Positions 8,876 through 19,925 are shown, counted from the first letter of the stretch. The stretch is 64,000 nt of DNA from Macrosoma leucophasiata (GCA_036365455.1 JAWQUS010000007.1:21158001-21222000), one strand, 5' to 3'. Made by a program: numbers and translations. The notes: generated by a model from the letters alone, not told the origin.

Positions 8876-8999
8876 TCAAAGGCGCCAACGTATCTGCATT
8901 TTGACTTCTTATTTTTGTGTAGATGTCTATAGGTTGCAGTCATAATTTAAAATCCACGCGACCTGCATGCTTTATTGCCAACTTCTTAACAAAAAAAAA
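8876..8999 (+). mobile_element. SINE-A copy, old, 3' part
   Basis: Resumes the copy begun at 8352 with CGCCAACGTATCTGCATTTT and ends AACTTCTTAACAAAAAAAAA. The A-run is intact although the body is diverged. Confidence 0.65.
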
Positions 9000-9619
9000 T
9001 TAGGAAAATTTCAAATCTAAATCGGCATTAATTATAAAATTTAGTGATGCACCTGAGATTACAATTCTTGAAAATACAAACATTTACAAAATTATCTTCA
9101 ATTTCGAAACAAACTTACATTTGTCTAAATGTGCCTGAGTTACATGACTTATTTTACAGAATAATTATTAACTGTCAAACCCTAAACCACACATACATAA
9201 TTAAGACCAATAAATCCATCCGAACATCACTAAAACATTAAAATGCGCAATAAAAAATGTCATAACTTTACGTCGACGACCATTATCAACTAAACTGAAA
9301 AATAATTCGTGACTACAACAGTTCTAGTTATGTGGCGCCGGATCTGTATGCGATAAATAATACTGATCTCACTGTGGGAACCCTCATGGGGCACAGGATT
9401 AGGGTTGTCAACTCTTAAAATGGCACAATTTTAACATCCGGAACATATAAAAATATGAGATTTAAGGTAATATAATGCACAACATGCACAATGCATCACA
9501 TGACCATCGACCAACGAATCCGCTGGCCAAATCCACTGTCGCTACACACGACCGGACGACCAAACCCGCGCCGTCTGACTTTATTAATAATAATTCTGTC
9601 TGTCGGACTCTTCTACACA
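9000..9619. other. No recognisable gene
   Basis: AT-rich, with several short overlapping open frames lacking any domain signature. The last 140 bp are richer in CG dinucleotides and lead into a fragment related to the piggyBac-like element near 15.1 kb. Confidence 0.5.
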
Positions 9620-9695
9620 CGGCCAGATTTGGTTCGGAGCGTACCGAATCCGCTGTCCGCTCCGTACCAAATACGGACGTGAGTTACGACTATAA
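9620..9695 (-). repeat. Fragment related to MITE-3 interior
   Basis: On the minus strand it contains GTAACTCACGTCCGTATTTG then GGTACGGAGCGGACAGCGG, closely matching the inverted core at 15277-15345. No TTAA flanks or terminal CCCTTA were found, so only interior sequence remains. Confidence 0.5.
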
Positions 9696-9699
9696 GATC

Positions 9700-11440
9700 T
9701 AAGTGACAGCTTACTGTTTTTTATTTTCATTAACTCACCAATATTTCTATCAAAGTCAGAATGAGTTTGTGTTCTTGGCCTTAAAAAGAAGAATTACTTT
9801 CGATACTTCCCGTATTTAGACACCGTTTCACTACACAATTTATTTACATTATTTAGTTGAGCTCGTTACTTATGTCTTCTCCTTAAACTGTAATATTTGA
9901 TCCTGGTTTAATAATCAGGATAATAAACAGTTAAAATAAAAGTACAATATTTAAATCCTCAGCAGTAACAATGCACCTTAGATCCTGATTACCTGGCTAC
10001 AATTAAAAAAACCAACACTAAATAATTAAAAAATGACTACAAGCGGGTGACAACCATAGCTAACTCTGTTGTTACGTAATTTGTTTTTGGAAGGAAATAC
10101 GTTCCTTATTGTTCGATAGACGACGCAATAGGTTGCACGTGCATGCACAATCGGGTTGATCGGTGGAAATGGGTCAGGGGCTAAAACAATCTTGGGGTCG
10201 GAAATGACCGAGATGGTCTCTGGAACAGGATTACGTTCAACGCTTGGAATAAAGAGGAGAGGTGGCGACTATTAAGGAGGAGAGTTTGGAAGAATGTAAG
10301 GGTTACGGTAGGGGAAGATGGGGTAGTGGGAGTCAGCAGGTAATTAGAGTCACCTACATATCCACGAAACTAGAATCAAGTTTCAAGTTTGTAGGCGTAT
10401 GCCCATAGTATTTGAGATATGGTAGTATTTTGTTTTTACGCCCCGCCGATCTTCTGGAACACACAATAAATGTCGAATTCTTCTAATAAACAGTCAACAG
10501 TTTTACACGAATGCAGACTAACACACAATAATCAGACTTTCCAAGCTTTGATTTGCAGTTTTAGACTCTCTTAATCATATCTAGATTTTTTTTTCTCATT
10601 TTTATATTTGTCGGTAATGAGAATCTGATAATTGCCAATCCTACAGACCATAGTATTGACAGCTGAACTAGGCCCTAGATCGTTTAGATTCCAGAGAACG
10701 GCGGTTTGGCACTAGGGCAGGGAAAGTTCGGAAAATTTATGACAGTTATTAGTCAAATATGCTAAAAATGGGATCGTTTTTAAATATATAGGTTCTATCT
10801 ATCTAGCTGATCCCGTTTTCATTCCCTGGCGACGCCTTTGGCCACAGATATACTTAATGTGGGCTACGTTCTCACATGGACTACTCTAGTTGAAACATGC
10901 CGGAAGGTTATATTTGCCATATTCGCTAAATTTTCTTTGCCCATATGGTGATCACCATTACCCCCATGTCAGTGCAATGGGAGTCAAAACGATTTTTTTA
11001 TAAAACTGTTATAATTCCTAAACTTGCGTGTCCAATTCATTAAAATTGATCTCAATTGATAGTCAATTAAGTAAAACTGACGTGTAGTCGGTTGCAATAA
11101 ATATTTCGTTTGAAAAACAGAGACGGTCCCTACCTACTCCCACCCTCTCGTGGCAAATTAAAAGTCAAATCTAGTCTGCATTTTTTTCTTTTCTTCTGAA
11201 AGAGAGTCGAATATAGACCATCGTGTCATTAGCCAAGTTTTATTTTCATATTTTTTTATGTGAGTACTTACTTTTCTAACTTTGAATGAAAATCCTTAAA
11301 AAAGATGAAGAAGGTAATCTCTAAAAATCACCATTTTTACACATAAAATACGGCTATAGATATGAGATATGGCTATAGATAAATACGGTTAATAAAATAA
11401 TATTATGCGATGCTGTTCCTGTCAAACACTCTAACTAAGT
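9700..11440. other. Long unassigned interval
   Basis: No gene, shared repeat or long inverted repeat recognised. A purine-rich stretch at about 10195-10340 (GGAAGATGGGGTAGTGGGAG) stands out from the AT-rich surroundings but has no open frame. A 14-bp palindrome ATGGTGATCACCAT lies near 10945. Confidence 0.45.
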
Positions 11441-11530
11441 AGTTTTTTTTTATCTAAGATGGCAAACAAGCATGCAGCTCACATTGATGTTAAGTGATGA
11501 TTGCAGCCAATAGACGTTTACACAAAAACC
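11441..11530 (-). mobile_element. SINE-A 3' fragment
   Basis: Poly-T followed by ATGGCAAACAAGCATGCAGC and the ACATTGATGTTAAGTGATGA block, then similarity fades after about 90 bp. A 5'-truncated copy lying just upstream of a full copy in the same orientation. Confidence 0.6.
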
Positions 11531-11589
11531 AGTAAGTATTCTAAGTCCAAAGAGACCTATACCTAACCACTACACGTAGTATAGTATAC

Positions 11590-11876
11590 TTTTTTTTTTA
11601 TGTAATTGAAGTGGCTAACAAGCATGCAGTTCACATTGATGTTAAGTGATGACTGCAGCCTATAGACACCCACACAAAGACTAAGGTCAAAATGCAGATG
11701 CGTTACCACTCCTGAGGCCTAAGGTGTTATGCCTCTGTGCCGGGAATTACAGGGCCGTACATTACCACCTGACCGAAACACGATAGTGCTGAATACTACC
11801 ATTTAGCGGCAAGTATATTAGGTAATGCGGTGGTGCCTACGCCCGCGAGCTCCGTCACTGGAGCTCTACCACCAGT
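11590..11876 (-). mobile_element. SINE-A, full length
   Basis: A young-looking copy from poly-T (11590-11599) to CTCTACCACCAGT at 11876, differing from the family consensus at only a few sites (for example AATACTACC for AACACTACC). Confidence 0.85.
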
Positions 11877-12365
11877 AAAATACTCTACCATCAACGTGAC
11901 CTGTTTGGTCTTTTGCCACTTTCATTACACAATAACATAAAAATAAAACTTAATACCTATGTTTCATAAGCACGGATCACTATTGTTTTGCAATGCCATA
12001 AGAAAACAGATTTACAGTATTAACACCAACGATAACATTATCAGAAAAATATTATAAAAATAGTAATAATTCATAACTAAAAGCTTCTAACAATATTGGC
12101 TTATAGCCAATAAGTGGTGAACTGAACCCAAATGGTTATCCATTATTTGCGATACATTATTATGTGATGATGCGCTATCACATTCTGAATATTTTCAGCA
12201 AAACCGACTATTATAATTTCGATGTTCATTGAAAATATTTCTGCGGGCTTACTATTCTTTATGTCCTTTGTAACGAATTTTCTTCGCCCCTTCATTATAT
12301 TTTATCGTTGCGTTAATTAATGTAACTTAAATTCCTTCGCAAGTCGCTATATCCATACATCTATA
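11877..12365. other. Unassigned AT-rich spacer
   Basis: No repeat or coding signal recognised. Confidence 0.5.
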
Positions 12366-12652
12366 TCTATACAAATAAATAAAATTGGAGTGCTGTTTAT
12401 AATATAAAAATAGCCGCTTTTTACTAAATGCATATGTATATACACGGTACATATACCAAAACAACATTTTTTACAATTTTTGTCTGTCTGTCTGTTTGTT
12501 TGTTTCGGGTGTACCGATTTTTACGGGACTATCACTGGCAGGTAGCTTACGTAATAAGACATAACTTAGGCTACTTTTATACTAGCTACGCCCACGACTT
12601 CGTCCGGGCAGATTCTGAACAATCATAAATTCTCACGAAGTCGCGAGCGCAG
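12366..12652 (+). mobile_element. Hel-3 Helitron, second copy
   Basis: Starts TCTATACAAATAAATAAAAT after A and shares with 8020-8337 the TACACGGTACATATACCAAA block, the TGTC microsatellite and the ACTAGCTACGCCCACGACTT internal inverted match. The CTAG terminus is degraded to GCGCAGT, and a SINE-A lies directly beyond it. Confidence 0.65.
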
Positions 12653-12656
12653 TTCA

Positions 12657-12950
12657 TTTTTTTTTTTTTTTTTTATTTATGGAAGTGGCAAACAAGCATG
12701 CAGTTCACATTGATGTTAAGTGATGACTGCAGCCTATAGACACCCACACAAAGACCGAGGTCAAAATGCAGATGCGTTACCACTCCTGAGGCCTAAGGTG
12801 TTATGCCTCTGTGCCGGAAATTACAGGGCCGTACATTACCACCTGACCGGAACACGATAGTGCTGAACACTACCATTTAGCGGCAAGTATATTAGGTAAT
12901 GCGGTGGTGCCTACGCCCGCGAGCTCCGTCACTGGTGCTCTACCACCAGT
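12657..12950 (-). mobile_element. SINE-A, full length
   Basis: An 18-base T-run precedes the 3' end and the 5' end CACCAGT lies at 12950. The long homopolymer and near-consensus sequence suggest recent insertion, immediately beside the Hel-3 end. Confidence 0.85.
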
Positions 12951-12971
12951 AAATTCATTTTTAATATAATA

Positions 12972-13110
12972 ATAATGAAACAGTCGTGCAGTTCATATGG
13001 ATGCTAAGCGATGTTTGCATTCTGTAGATTTATACAAAAACCAGAGGTCGAAAAGCAGATGCGTTGCCACCCCTGAGAACTTAGTTGTTATGTCTTTGCA
13101 TCATCGACGA
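12972..13110 (-). mobile_element. SINE-A, old copy, 3' part
   Basis: A diverged match to the AGTTCACATTGATG, AAATGCAGATGCGTT and CCTGAG blocks. It is interrupted by the MITE-1 at 13131, after which CATTACCATCTGACCGGAAC resumes at about 13480-13545. Confidence 0.55.
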
Positions 13111-13130
13111 CACAGCGCAGCTATGCTTTG

Positions 13131-13445
13131 CATAGAGAAACTCGGGCCACCGGTCGCGGCGGACCGGAGGGGAGTAGCCATAATGTTTATTACCGATTCA
13201 AAACAGTCGGTCATTTTTTGCGGCGTAAAATGCGTGTGACACACACACTACAAAAATCGTCTATTACTCCGAAACTCACACCTTGACTTTAACAAAATAC
13301 AGAGACAATTTCAGGCACACATTTAAACATCGAGGCGACAGGTAGGGTATAGGTTCACTTGGGCTTGTACTTTGACAGAGGGGTAAGCTTGCAAATGGCT
13401 ACTCCCCTCCGGTCCGCCGCGGCCGGTGGTCCGTGTTGCCCTATG
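13131..13445 (+). mobile_element. MITE-1, full length, inside SINE-A
   Basis: A 315-bp element with both TIRs. The flanks ATGCTTTG and TGTATTTG are only partly alike, so the target duplication is unclear. It sits within an old SINE-A copy, so MITE-1 moved after that SINE-A inserted. Confidence 0.75.
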
Positions 13446-13469
13446 TGTATTTGTGGTAGAATAGAAAAG

Positions 13470-13545
13470 ATTACGGGGGAATACATTACCATCTGACCGG
13501 AACACGATAGTGCTGAACACTACCATTTGGCGGCAGATAATAACC
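13470..13545 (-). mobile_element. SINE-A, old copy, middle part
   Basis: Continues the copy started at 12972: TACATTACCATCTGACCGGA, GATAGTGCTGAACACTACC and TTTGGCGGCAGATAA. The GGCGGCAGATAA variant is shared with other old copies (for example 52357, 54346), which suggests an older subfamily. Confidence 0.55.
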
Positions 13546-13559
13546 ATCGCGAAACGACT

Positions 13560-13685
13560 TAGGCCTTATTGCCATTCATCCATGCCATCGCATGCATTTC
13601 GACGTTTAGTTTCTGTATAGATATCTATATGCTACAGTATTCACTTACCATGAATGTGAACTGCAAGCTTGTTCGTAATTATGAT
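13560..13685 (+). mobile_element. SINE-A 3' fragment, old
   Basis: A plus-strand remnant with ATGCATTTCGACGTTTAGTT, CTATATGCTACAGTATTCA and AATGTGAACTGCAAGCTTG. Strongly diverged. Confidence 0.45.
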
Positions 13686-13696
13686 TATATTTAAAA

Positions 13697-14049
13697 CTAG
13701 CGGCCCGCCCCTGCTTCGCGCGGGTGCAATGTTACCTACCCTCTCCTATTCGTCTTAGCGTGATGATTATAGATATAGCCTAAAGCCTTCCTCGATATCT
13801 TCTATAGTTTAGGCAGCGTACGCAAAATGATTAACATTACTAATTGATTTTTTACAGCTTGTGTCTGAAAAACCCAAATATCTTACGGAACCCTATTTTT
13901 TCCAAAATAAAATATAGCCTTTGTTACCCGTAGATAATGTAGCTTTCGAATAGGGAAAGAATTTTTAAAATCAGTCCAGTAGTTATTGAGCCTATTCAAT
14001 ACAAACAAACAATAAAAAAAATATTACCTCATTATAATATTAGTTTAGA
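13697..14049 (-). mobile_element. Hel-1 Helitron, intact ends
   Basis: On the minus strand it begins TCTAAACTAATATTATAA and ends CGGGCCGCTAG. The plus-strand flanks are A at 13696 and T at 14050, the textbook A/T insertion site. The last 25 bp (CCCGCGCGAAGCAGGGGCGG) are GC-rich and can form the 3' hairpin. It is 353 bp with no coding sequence, so it depends on a RepHel protein from elsewhere. Confidence 0.8.
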
Positions 14050-14205
14050 TATAGCGACTAATATAGGAATTTAAGTTACAGTAATTCACGCAACGATAAG
14101 ATATAATGACGTTGCGAAGAAAATTCACGGAATTAGTGATGTCCAAAGTTTTTTCTAACCTTATACTACGTTATAATACGGTATAATAAGAATATATGTA
14201 TAATT

Positions 14206-14311
14206 ATAGTAAATACGCTATATTATTTGTCCTGATAAAATATGTAAGTATACGGTTAACAATATGTACTTACATATTTTATCAGGACAAATAATATAGG
14301 GTATTTACTAT
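14206..14311. repeat. Hairpin element, 45-bp arms
   Basis: The arms 14206-14250 and 14267-14311 are inverted complements with one mismatch, separated by a 16-bp loop. The core phrase TTTGTCCTGATAAAATATG pairs with its complement. Either a very small MITE or a palindromic duplication; the flanks are too AT-rich to assign a target duplication. Confidence 0.8.
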
Positions 14312-14335
14312 ATATATAATAATTATTAATTTAAT

Positions 14336-14605
14336 TTGTTTGATTTGCTTGACATCCGTGAAACACCAGGGTCCCAGATGAAAATCAGCGTCAAGTCGAT
14401 TGATGTTATCGACTTGACATGAAGCTGATCTGGGCTCCCATTTGGATCAGCCGTGAGACTTAATCTCTTTTTTTTTTTTTTCTTTTTTAATTGTTATTGT
14501 TTTTGCTTTTTGTTTAATTGTACCTGTGTACCAATCGTCTGGCAATTTGTATCGTCATGTCTCTGTGCTGTCCAAATAAATGTTTTCTTTTCTTTTTTTC
14601 TATAC
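14336..14605 (+). mobile_element. LINE-type 3' UTR fragment
   Basis: Ends GTCTCTGTGCTGTCCAAATA then AATGTTTTC, with a pyrimidine-rich tract at 14467-14487. The closing phrase GCTGTCCAAATAAATG is one I associate with 3' UTRs of lepidopteran non-LTR retrotransposons. No reverse transcriptase remains. Confidence 0.4.
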
Positions 14606-15063
14606 TTACAGCAACAAAACTATCTTTGAATGACAATGATCATTAAAGAAATCGCCAAACAGTCTCGACCCGAATTAGTCATTAAATTATTTTTAGGAAC
14701 GACGTAGACGCGGTGAGTGAAACGCCTGTAACAGCCTGACATGGTGGATTTATGTTTATTGTTTTATGTTCATTGTGTGTTTGTTTCCTGTGATCTTGTG
14801 GCCGTAAACAGAGGAATAAACACCGTTATGGGGTTTCCTCACTCTTATATTGGTAAACTTTAGAAATTATTGACAAAAATACGCGTAAAACTGTGACTAT
14901 AACTTGATAGATACTATTACAATAAAATTTATTTACGATGTCTGAAATACGTATAAGTATTTATTTACTGTAGTTTTAATCCGATCAGTAGTGGTATAGA
15001 CCCAATATATTTCTGAAACATCTATTTTGTAAAAGTCTTATAACTATTTACGCGATACCTATC
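14606..15063. other. Unassigned spacer
   Basis: No repeat or coding signal recognised before the TTAA that opens the element at 15068. Confidence 0.5.
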
Positions 15064-15067
15064 TTAA

Positions 15068-15580
15068 CCCTTAGCTACCTGACGTGTAATCTAAAACCAA
15101 CCTGACGTCTCGGTCTCATAGTAGTAACACACGTCCGGGTTTGGTACGAAGCGGACAGCGGATAAAACAAAATCGCTGGTCTCTGACTGTAGTAATAGTA
15201 GTAACACACGTCCGGGTTTGGTACGAAGCGGACAGCGGATAAAACAAAATCGCTAGTCTCTGACAGTAGTAATAGTGGTAACACATGTCCGGGTTTGGTA
15301 CGCAGCGGACAGCGGATTCGGTACCAAATCCGGACGTATGTTACTAATACCACAGTATAAAACGTTCGTTTTCTTTAGACTGTGCTAATACTACTATCAG
15401 AGACTAGCGATTTTGTTTTGTTATTTTTTCGCTATTCCACTGTAGATTCGTTACTTCGTGCCACGTGTTCGGCAGTTCCGGGATGTGCGTGTACTAAAAC
15501 TTACAGGTAATATTTTAGTGCACGCGGTCCGTGTGACCGACGTGAGGTGGTTACGTAACTTCAGTAAAAATGGTTAAGGG
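15068..15580. mobile_element. MITE-3, piggyBac-like non-autonomous element
   Basis: TTAA at 15064-15067 and at 15581-15584 flank an element starting CCCTTAGC and ending AAGGG (complement CCCTT). TTAA duplication plus CCCTT ends is the piggyBac signature. The interior has 77-bp tandem repeats, an inverted core (GTAACACATGTCCGGGTTTG near 15277 against its complement near 15345) and a second inverted pairing around ACAAAATCGCTAGTCTCTGA (15245 and 15400). There is no transposase frame. Confidence 0.6.
15121..15320. repeat. 77-bp tandem repeat, about 2.6 units
   Basis: Units begin at 15121, 15198 and 15275 with GTAGTAACAC or GTGGTAACAC and share CGTCCGGGTTTGGTACG and GGACAGCGGAT. The period is exactly 77 bp. 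It is contained in the piggyBac-like element; subterminal repeats in such elements can be transposase-binding sites, but that is inference. Confidence 0.8.
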
Positions 15581-15584
15581 TTAA

Positions 15585-16289
15585 AAAAGTATTTATTGTG
15601 CATGTAAATCACATATGAGTATATCTTTAATATTTTATTGGGTTTCATAGAATGTTTTATCATGCATTAATGAGCTTATCAAACGAAGCTTAACATATTC
15701 ATAAATTATTTGATAAATGAACTATGTTAGATCTTTGGTTCAATTCGAAACGATTCATAATTTCAATATCATGATCCTGATGAGTGGTATATTTTCTAAA
15801 AATATATTTATTACTTGCCGTCAATATCCGACGTCATTACGTTTGTATCGTTTGCTCCATTCATTTCTAAATCCGACAAAATGACGCAAAATACTTGTAG
15901 GTTAAGTCTAAAGCTGTAAGCTTACTTCTCAAGGTCGCATAAGGTCTACATTTATTTCATTTTTTATGAGATGATACTGGCAAACGGGCTTAGGGAACTG
16001 GCCACTTTACCGCACGAGCACCTTGACCGATTATAGGTAAAAAAGCTTTTTTTTATGCAGGTGGATGATTATAGCAGTATTCCTTTCCATCAATGCAAAT
16101 TGTGTGAGTTTACGTGTTTGTCACTTCATACCATAAAAATTAACCTACGAATGCGATAGCGAGACCACATTTTTTAAATGTCATTAATAACCAGCATTCC
16201 CGTTTCCTTTATTTAGGTCGGGTTGCACCAAAATAATTGTACTCCATCTGCCAATGTCATGGTTATGATCACGTGCTTCGTGAACCCTT
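15585..16289. other. Unassigned; MITE-6-like phrase
   Basis: Mostly featureless. CGGGTTGCACCAAAATAATT at about 16217-16237 matches the terminal phrase of the element at 40991-41127, and a similar phrase recurs near 16755. A faint SINE-A remnant may lie near 16060-16130. Confidence 0.4.
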
Positions 16290-16460
16290 ACAAAGGTTTA
16301 ATGTGGAATGTTCTCATAAACGCTGATTTTGATTTATTTGTATTTCGACACCAATAAAACGGCTGTTAACGCTACATTTATTAGATCTTGATCTCGGATC
16401 ACTTTCGTTTGGCTTGGAATTTTTAATTTAATTCACTTCTTGTGATGTATCAATTTTGTA
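16290..16460. repeat. Diverged direct repeat, left copy
   Basis: Shares with 17150-17330 the ordered phrases GGAATGTTCTCATAAA, CGATTTTGATTTATTTGTAT (or close variant), CCAATAAAA/TCAATAAAA, CTACATTT and TTTCGTTTGG/TTTCGTTGGG. Divergence is perhaps a quarter by eye. Either an old dispersed repeat or a local duplication about 860 bp apart. Confidence 0.65.
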
Positions 16461-17149
16461 TCGTATCATTGCAATTACAAATTTAATTTAATTTGTAAGT
16501 TTGTAAAAGTTGTACAATGTGCAGTTATATAGTAACTGCACATGATTTCACAACTTTAATAGAATTGAGAATATGAAATATTATTGTACTTGTATTTTCA
16601 AACAATGCAATCAATAGTTTTTCGTAAATAAATTATATGGGTCATAGTTCACTGTACGGGTGGCTGTAGTGCTGCTGTATGTTCCCTTAATCATAATTGG
16701 CGAGCTATTAGGTATTATTGAGTTGTCTGAACATTAGATCTGTTTAATAGGTTACTTTTGGTTGCACCAAAATGTTAGTTAAAGTTTCGGTTTTAGTCAA
16801 ACTTAACTAAAACAGTCACATTGACTTTATCAGGTGCTGCAAGTGAAATAACAATATCTGACAGATAATCGTCAATAATAATAACCTTAACCAGCGCCCC
16901 TTGGCCGGACACAGTTATCAGTTGAAGTTATGACGTAGGAGATGTCAATATGTTCACTGGCGAATTGTAAGGTGTTGATATGTATAAAAACATACTTTTA
17001 CCAGTACCTACGCTTTCGGGAAATACAGACTTTAAAGTAACGTTTTAAGTTGAATCGCTTTATTTTGTTTCATTTGTTTATACGAAAATGCGTGTAAAGA
17101 AACGAGATAAAATATTATGAATAGAAAGTCCTCCGTGCTCAAATGTCTG
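16461..17149. other. Unassigned; small hairpin
   Basis: A hairpin at about 16506-16556 pairs ATGTGCAGTTA with TAACTGCACAT, with outer AAAGTTGT/ACAACTTT arms. A MITE-6-like GGTTGCACCAAAATGTTAG phrase lies near 16747. No coding signal. Confidence 0.5.
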
Positions 17150-17330
17150 CATAAAGATTTAACGAGGAATGTTCTCATAAATGTCGATTTTGATTTATTT
17201 GTATTTCAACGTCAATAAAAGCGTTGTTTACACTACATTTTATACCGGGATCTTGCACTAGGATTCAATGTCACGTTTCGTTGGGTTTACGACTTTAAAT
17301 TCTATTTTTATTTTGTATTTTATTCACGAC
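17150..17330. repeat. Diverged direct repeat, right copy
   Basis: Partner of 16290-16460 in the same orientation. No terminal structure is visible that would identify an element class. Confidence 0.65.
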
Positions 17331-17463
17331 GTGGTAATGCGAGTTGTAAATATAATGTTAGTTTGTATCTGCTATGTATTATGATATTTGGTGAGTTCTA
17401 TTTATGTGAGTTGTGAGTAATGTCACAAGCAAAGCTTGCTACCAGTAGTCGAAGTTGTTGGTA

Positions 17464-17717
17464 TTTTTTTTTTATGATATGGAAGTGGCAATCAAGCTTG
17501 CATTTCACATTGATGTTAAGTGATGACTGCAGCCTATAGACACCCACACAAAGACCAAGGTCAAAATGCAGATTTATGCCTCTGTGCCGGAAATTACAGG
17601 GCCGTATATTACCATCTGACCGGAACACGATAGTGCTGAACACTACCATTTAGCGGCAAGTAAATTAGGTAATGCGGTAGTGCCCGCGAGCTCCGTCACT
17701 GGAGCTCTACCACCAGT
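17464..17717 (-). mobile_element. SINE-A, internal deletion
   Basis: Poly-T start, near-consensus sequence, but about 37 bp around the TTACCACTCCTGAGGCC block is missing and a few bases near CTACGC are lost. The 5' end CACCAGT is at 17717. Confidence 0.8.
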
Positions 17718-17857
17718 AAAGTAGGTATTAATCTGTAGGTACATCTGGATATTGAAATTGCTTTCCGTAAAGTAGGCTAGGACTTTATAAATCTCGAACT
17801 GTGACACTGGAACTCTGACAAAGTTTTGCTCAATAATCTTTCACACACAAAAAGAGT

Positions 17858-18134
17858 ACTGCCTAGTGGTAGCAGGCCATACTAGGCAGGCAACTACTAC
17901 GCTGAAGTCCTGGGTTCTATACCTTGGTCGAGAGCTATTGGAGATAACGGTGTTAAATAGTTTATCTTTAGTTCTATTGGGATTTTTCTATTTTTTGGAA
18001 ATTTTTCAGTACCTCGGAGTTTGGTAATAACAATAATAAAATATGTGTTTGCATATAATAATAATAATATGCTTAATTGTATGCATTTACCTCTACCCAC
18101 CCCATTCGGGGATTACAGGAGTGTAGTTACATAA
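17858..18134 (+). mobile_element. SINE-T1 copy, sense orientation
   Basis: The head reads CTGCCTAGTGGTAGCAGGCC then GTCCTGGGTTCTATACC, with the B box damaged. An AATAATAAT insertion interrupts the body near 18055. It ends GGGGATTACAGGAGTGTAG. More diverged than 212-526. Confidence 0.6.
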
Positions 18135-19039
18135 AGATTTCTTCAAATCTGAATCCCAGATCCAAATCATTACTTAAAACACTCACACAGCAATTATAAA
18201 AAAAAGTTGTAGCTGCTCTTATAAATCAAAACACATCACCACGTTCGTTTTCTTTAGACTGTGGTTAAATCATCAACAGATATTTCTTAATTGGAGCAAA
18301 GAAAACAGTGCCATATGGTTTAGTATCAGAAGATTAATAATATAGATGGTGAATAATTTTTTATTCGTTCAAGAAGACATTAATTACTCAATTAACTGGT
18401 GAAGAGTTTTCTATTGCTTGTCAAGATGAATAGTACTCCTCCAACAATTTGATTTAAAGTCATTTATCTGTCAAGATTAATAAATCTCATAACCATTTGA
18501 TTTATTTACGGATCGTTCATAGACATTTAACCATTAACTAGTCATGATTATTTATAGTTGTGAGCTACCGTCCCATTCCTATTGCTTTACTTACGTTAGA
18601 GTATTATGTATGTGTCCTTTGTTCGGTTGCAAAGAACCGTCTCACGTATTGACCCATTGACTAAAGACCCGGTTCGTTCGATCCGTTCATTTGATTGATT
18701 GGTTCATTGATTCAAGATTTGGAAAAAGTCGGTCACTATCTGGTTGTATGAAATATTTTATTCTATAAAATGTATATGTTGGTATAGTGAATTTCATATT
18801 TGCTACATTTTGGATTTAGGTTAGGATTTTTTTGTGGATTTTTGACGAGTAGTATAGACTGACGAGTTGGTTTGGTCTCTTTAGAAGTTAAGGTGCTTCT
18901 CGCATATTGTTTTGGTATCGAAAAAAGTAAAGAGGTAAAGTACCTCAGTGAAGATACTATTTTGTAAGGGTTGAGATTAAAATTATTATTCGTACTGATA
19001 TGATACGTACCTACCGTCTATAGTGGTAACTACCTACAT
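18135..19039. other. Unassigned interval
   Basis: A phrase CGTTCGTTTTCTTTAGACTG near 18244 is shared with MITE-3 (15365), so a MITE-3 scrap is present. The rest, including a GATT/GTTC-rich run near 18680-18715, matches nothing I recognise. Confidence 0.45.
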
Positions 19040-19270
19040 CATAAACATCATCATCATTACAACCGAAAGACGTCCAATTCTGGACCAGAGTCTCCCCATG
19101 AGGGGTATATGCCATTATAGCTGTCTTTGGCATGCTGATTGGTGATCGCGGTGGCAGTAGTTTGATCGCATGACGCTGCTGCCCATCTTGCGTTATTGCA
19201 CTTACTACCGCCCCATTGTAATGGTTTGACCGCCATTATTCGGTTGACTGAGTGCACTAGTTGAAGAAAT
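19040..19270 (-). mobile_element. LINE-5 3' end (RTE-like tail)
   Basis: On the plus strand: CATCATCATCATTACAACCG then AAAGACGTCCA. Its complement is the gene-side GGACGTCTTTCGG followed by a TGATGATG tail, typical of RTE-clade ends. Shared phrases ACTACCGCCCCATT and TTCGGTTG occur in the copy at 26620. No intact frame remains. Confidence 0.5.
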
Positions 19271-19675
19271 CTCTTCCACTACATGATGTGAGGTCTCTTC
19301 CACTAGAAGATAATTCTTCCGCTGGGGTGGGTGGGGTGGGGTCATCATGGCCCAACGCCTAATCTACATACCGGTGTAATATTGTGCAACGCTTCATCAG
19401 TTGACCACTCTCCTGGTGAAGATTCGTCGCTGTATGTTTTTATACCAATGTGTACCAATGTGTGTGTGTAACAAATACTAGACCACCGGGAACATTTTGC
19501 CCCCTCATAAATTTGTATCATGTCACGTAAATTATTTGTCGCGAGGGTGCGTTCGTGCGGTTTGGCTGTGAAATAACACAGAAGCGAATAGCGTTTTTAA
19601 TGTTCATTACAGTTTTTAAAATAAACTGAAATTATCTCATTCTAAAATTAATTAAAAACTATCTGAATACAATTA
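19271..19675. other. Unassigned; G-rich run
   Basis: Contains a GGGGTGGGTGGGGTGGGG run at about 19324-19341, which could form a G-quadruplex, and a TCTTCCACTA repeat near 19271-19310. No gene recognised. Confidence 0.45.
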
Positions 19676-19925
19676 ATAAGGCCGCCCATAAGGCCTCCGA
19701 CAAGGTTTATCGACTGCTATACATCGATAGCACCCGGGCACAGTACACACCGGGACCGACGGCTTAACGTACCCTCCGAAATACAGAAAACGTACCCTCT
19801 GAAGTACAGAAACGCGCATATTAATTTGCCACTAGCGGTCACCCATGACACAACAGACCGCGCCCGTAATGCTTGACCGAGAAGATCGCTTATGATCTAC
19901 ACCAGCCGCGGGGCCATGCGCACCG
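19676..19925 (-). mobile_element. 5S-headed SINE copy
   Basis: On the minus strand it begins with CATGGCCCCGCGGCTGGTGT, then CGGTCAAGCATTACGGGCGC, GGTC and TGGGTGACCGC. This follows the 5S rRNA order CGATC..AAGTTAAGCA, CGGGCGCGGT, GATGGGTGACCGC. The LINE-like 3' tail is absent, and a short duplication of ACGTACCCTC is seen near 19765-19800. Class: SINE3-type. Confidence 0.65.
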
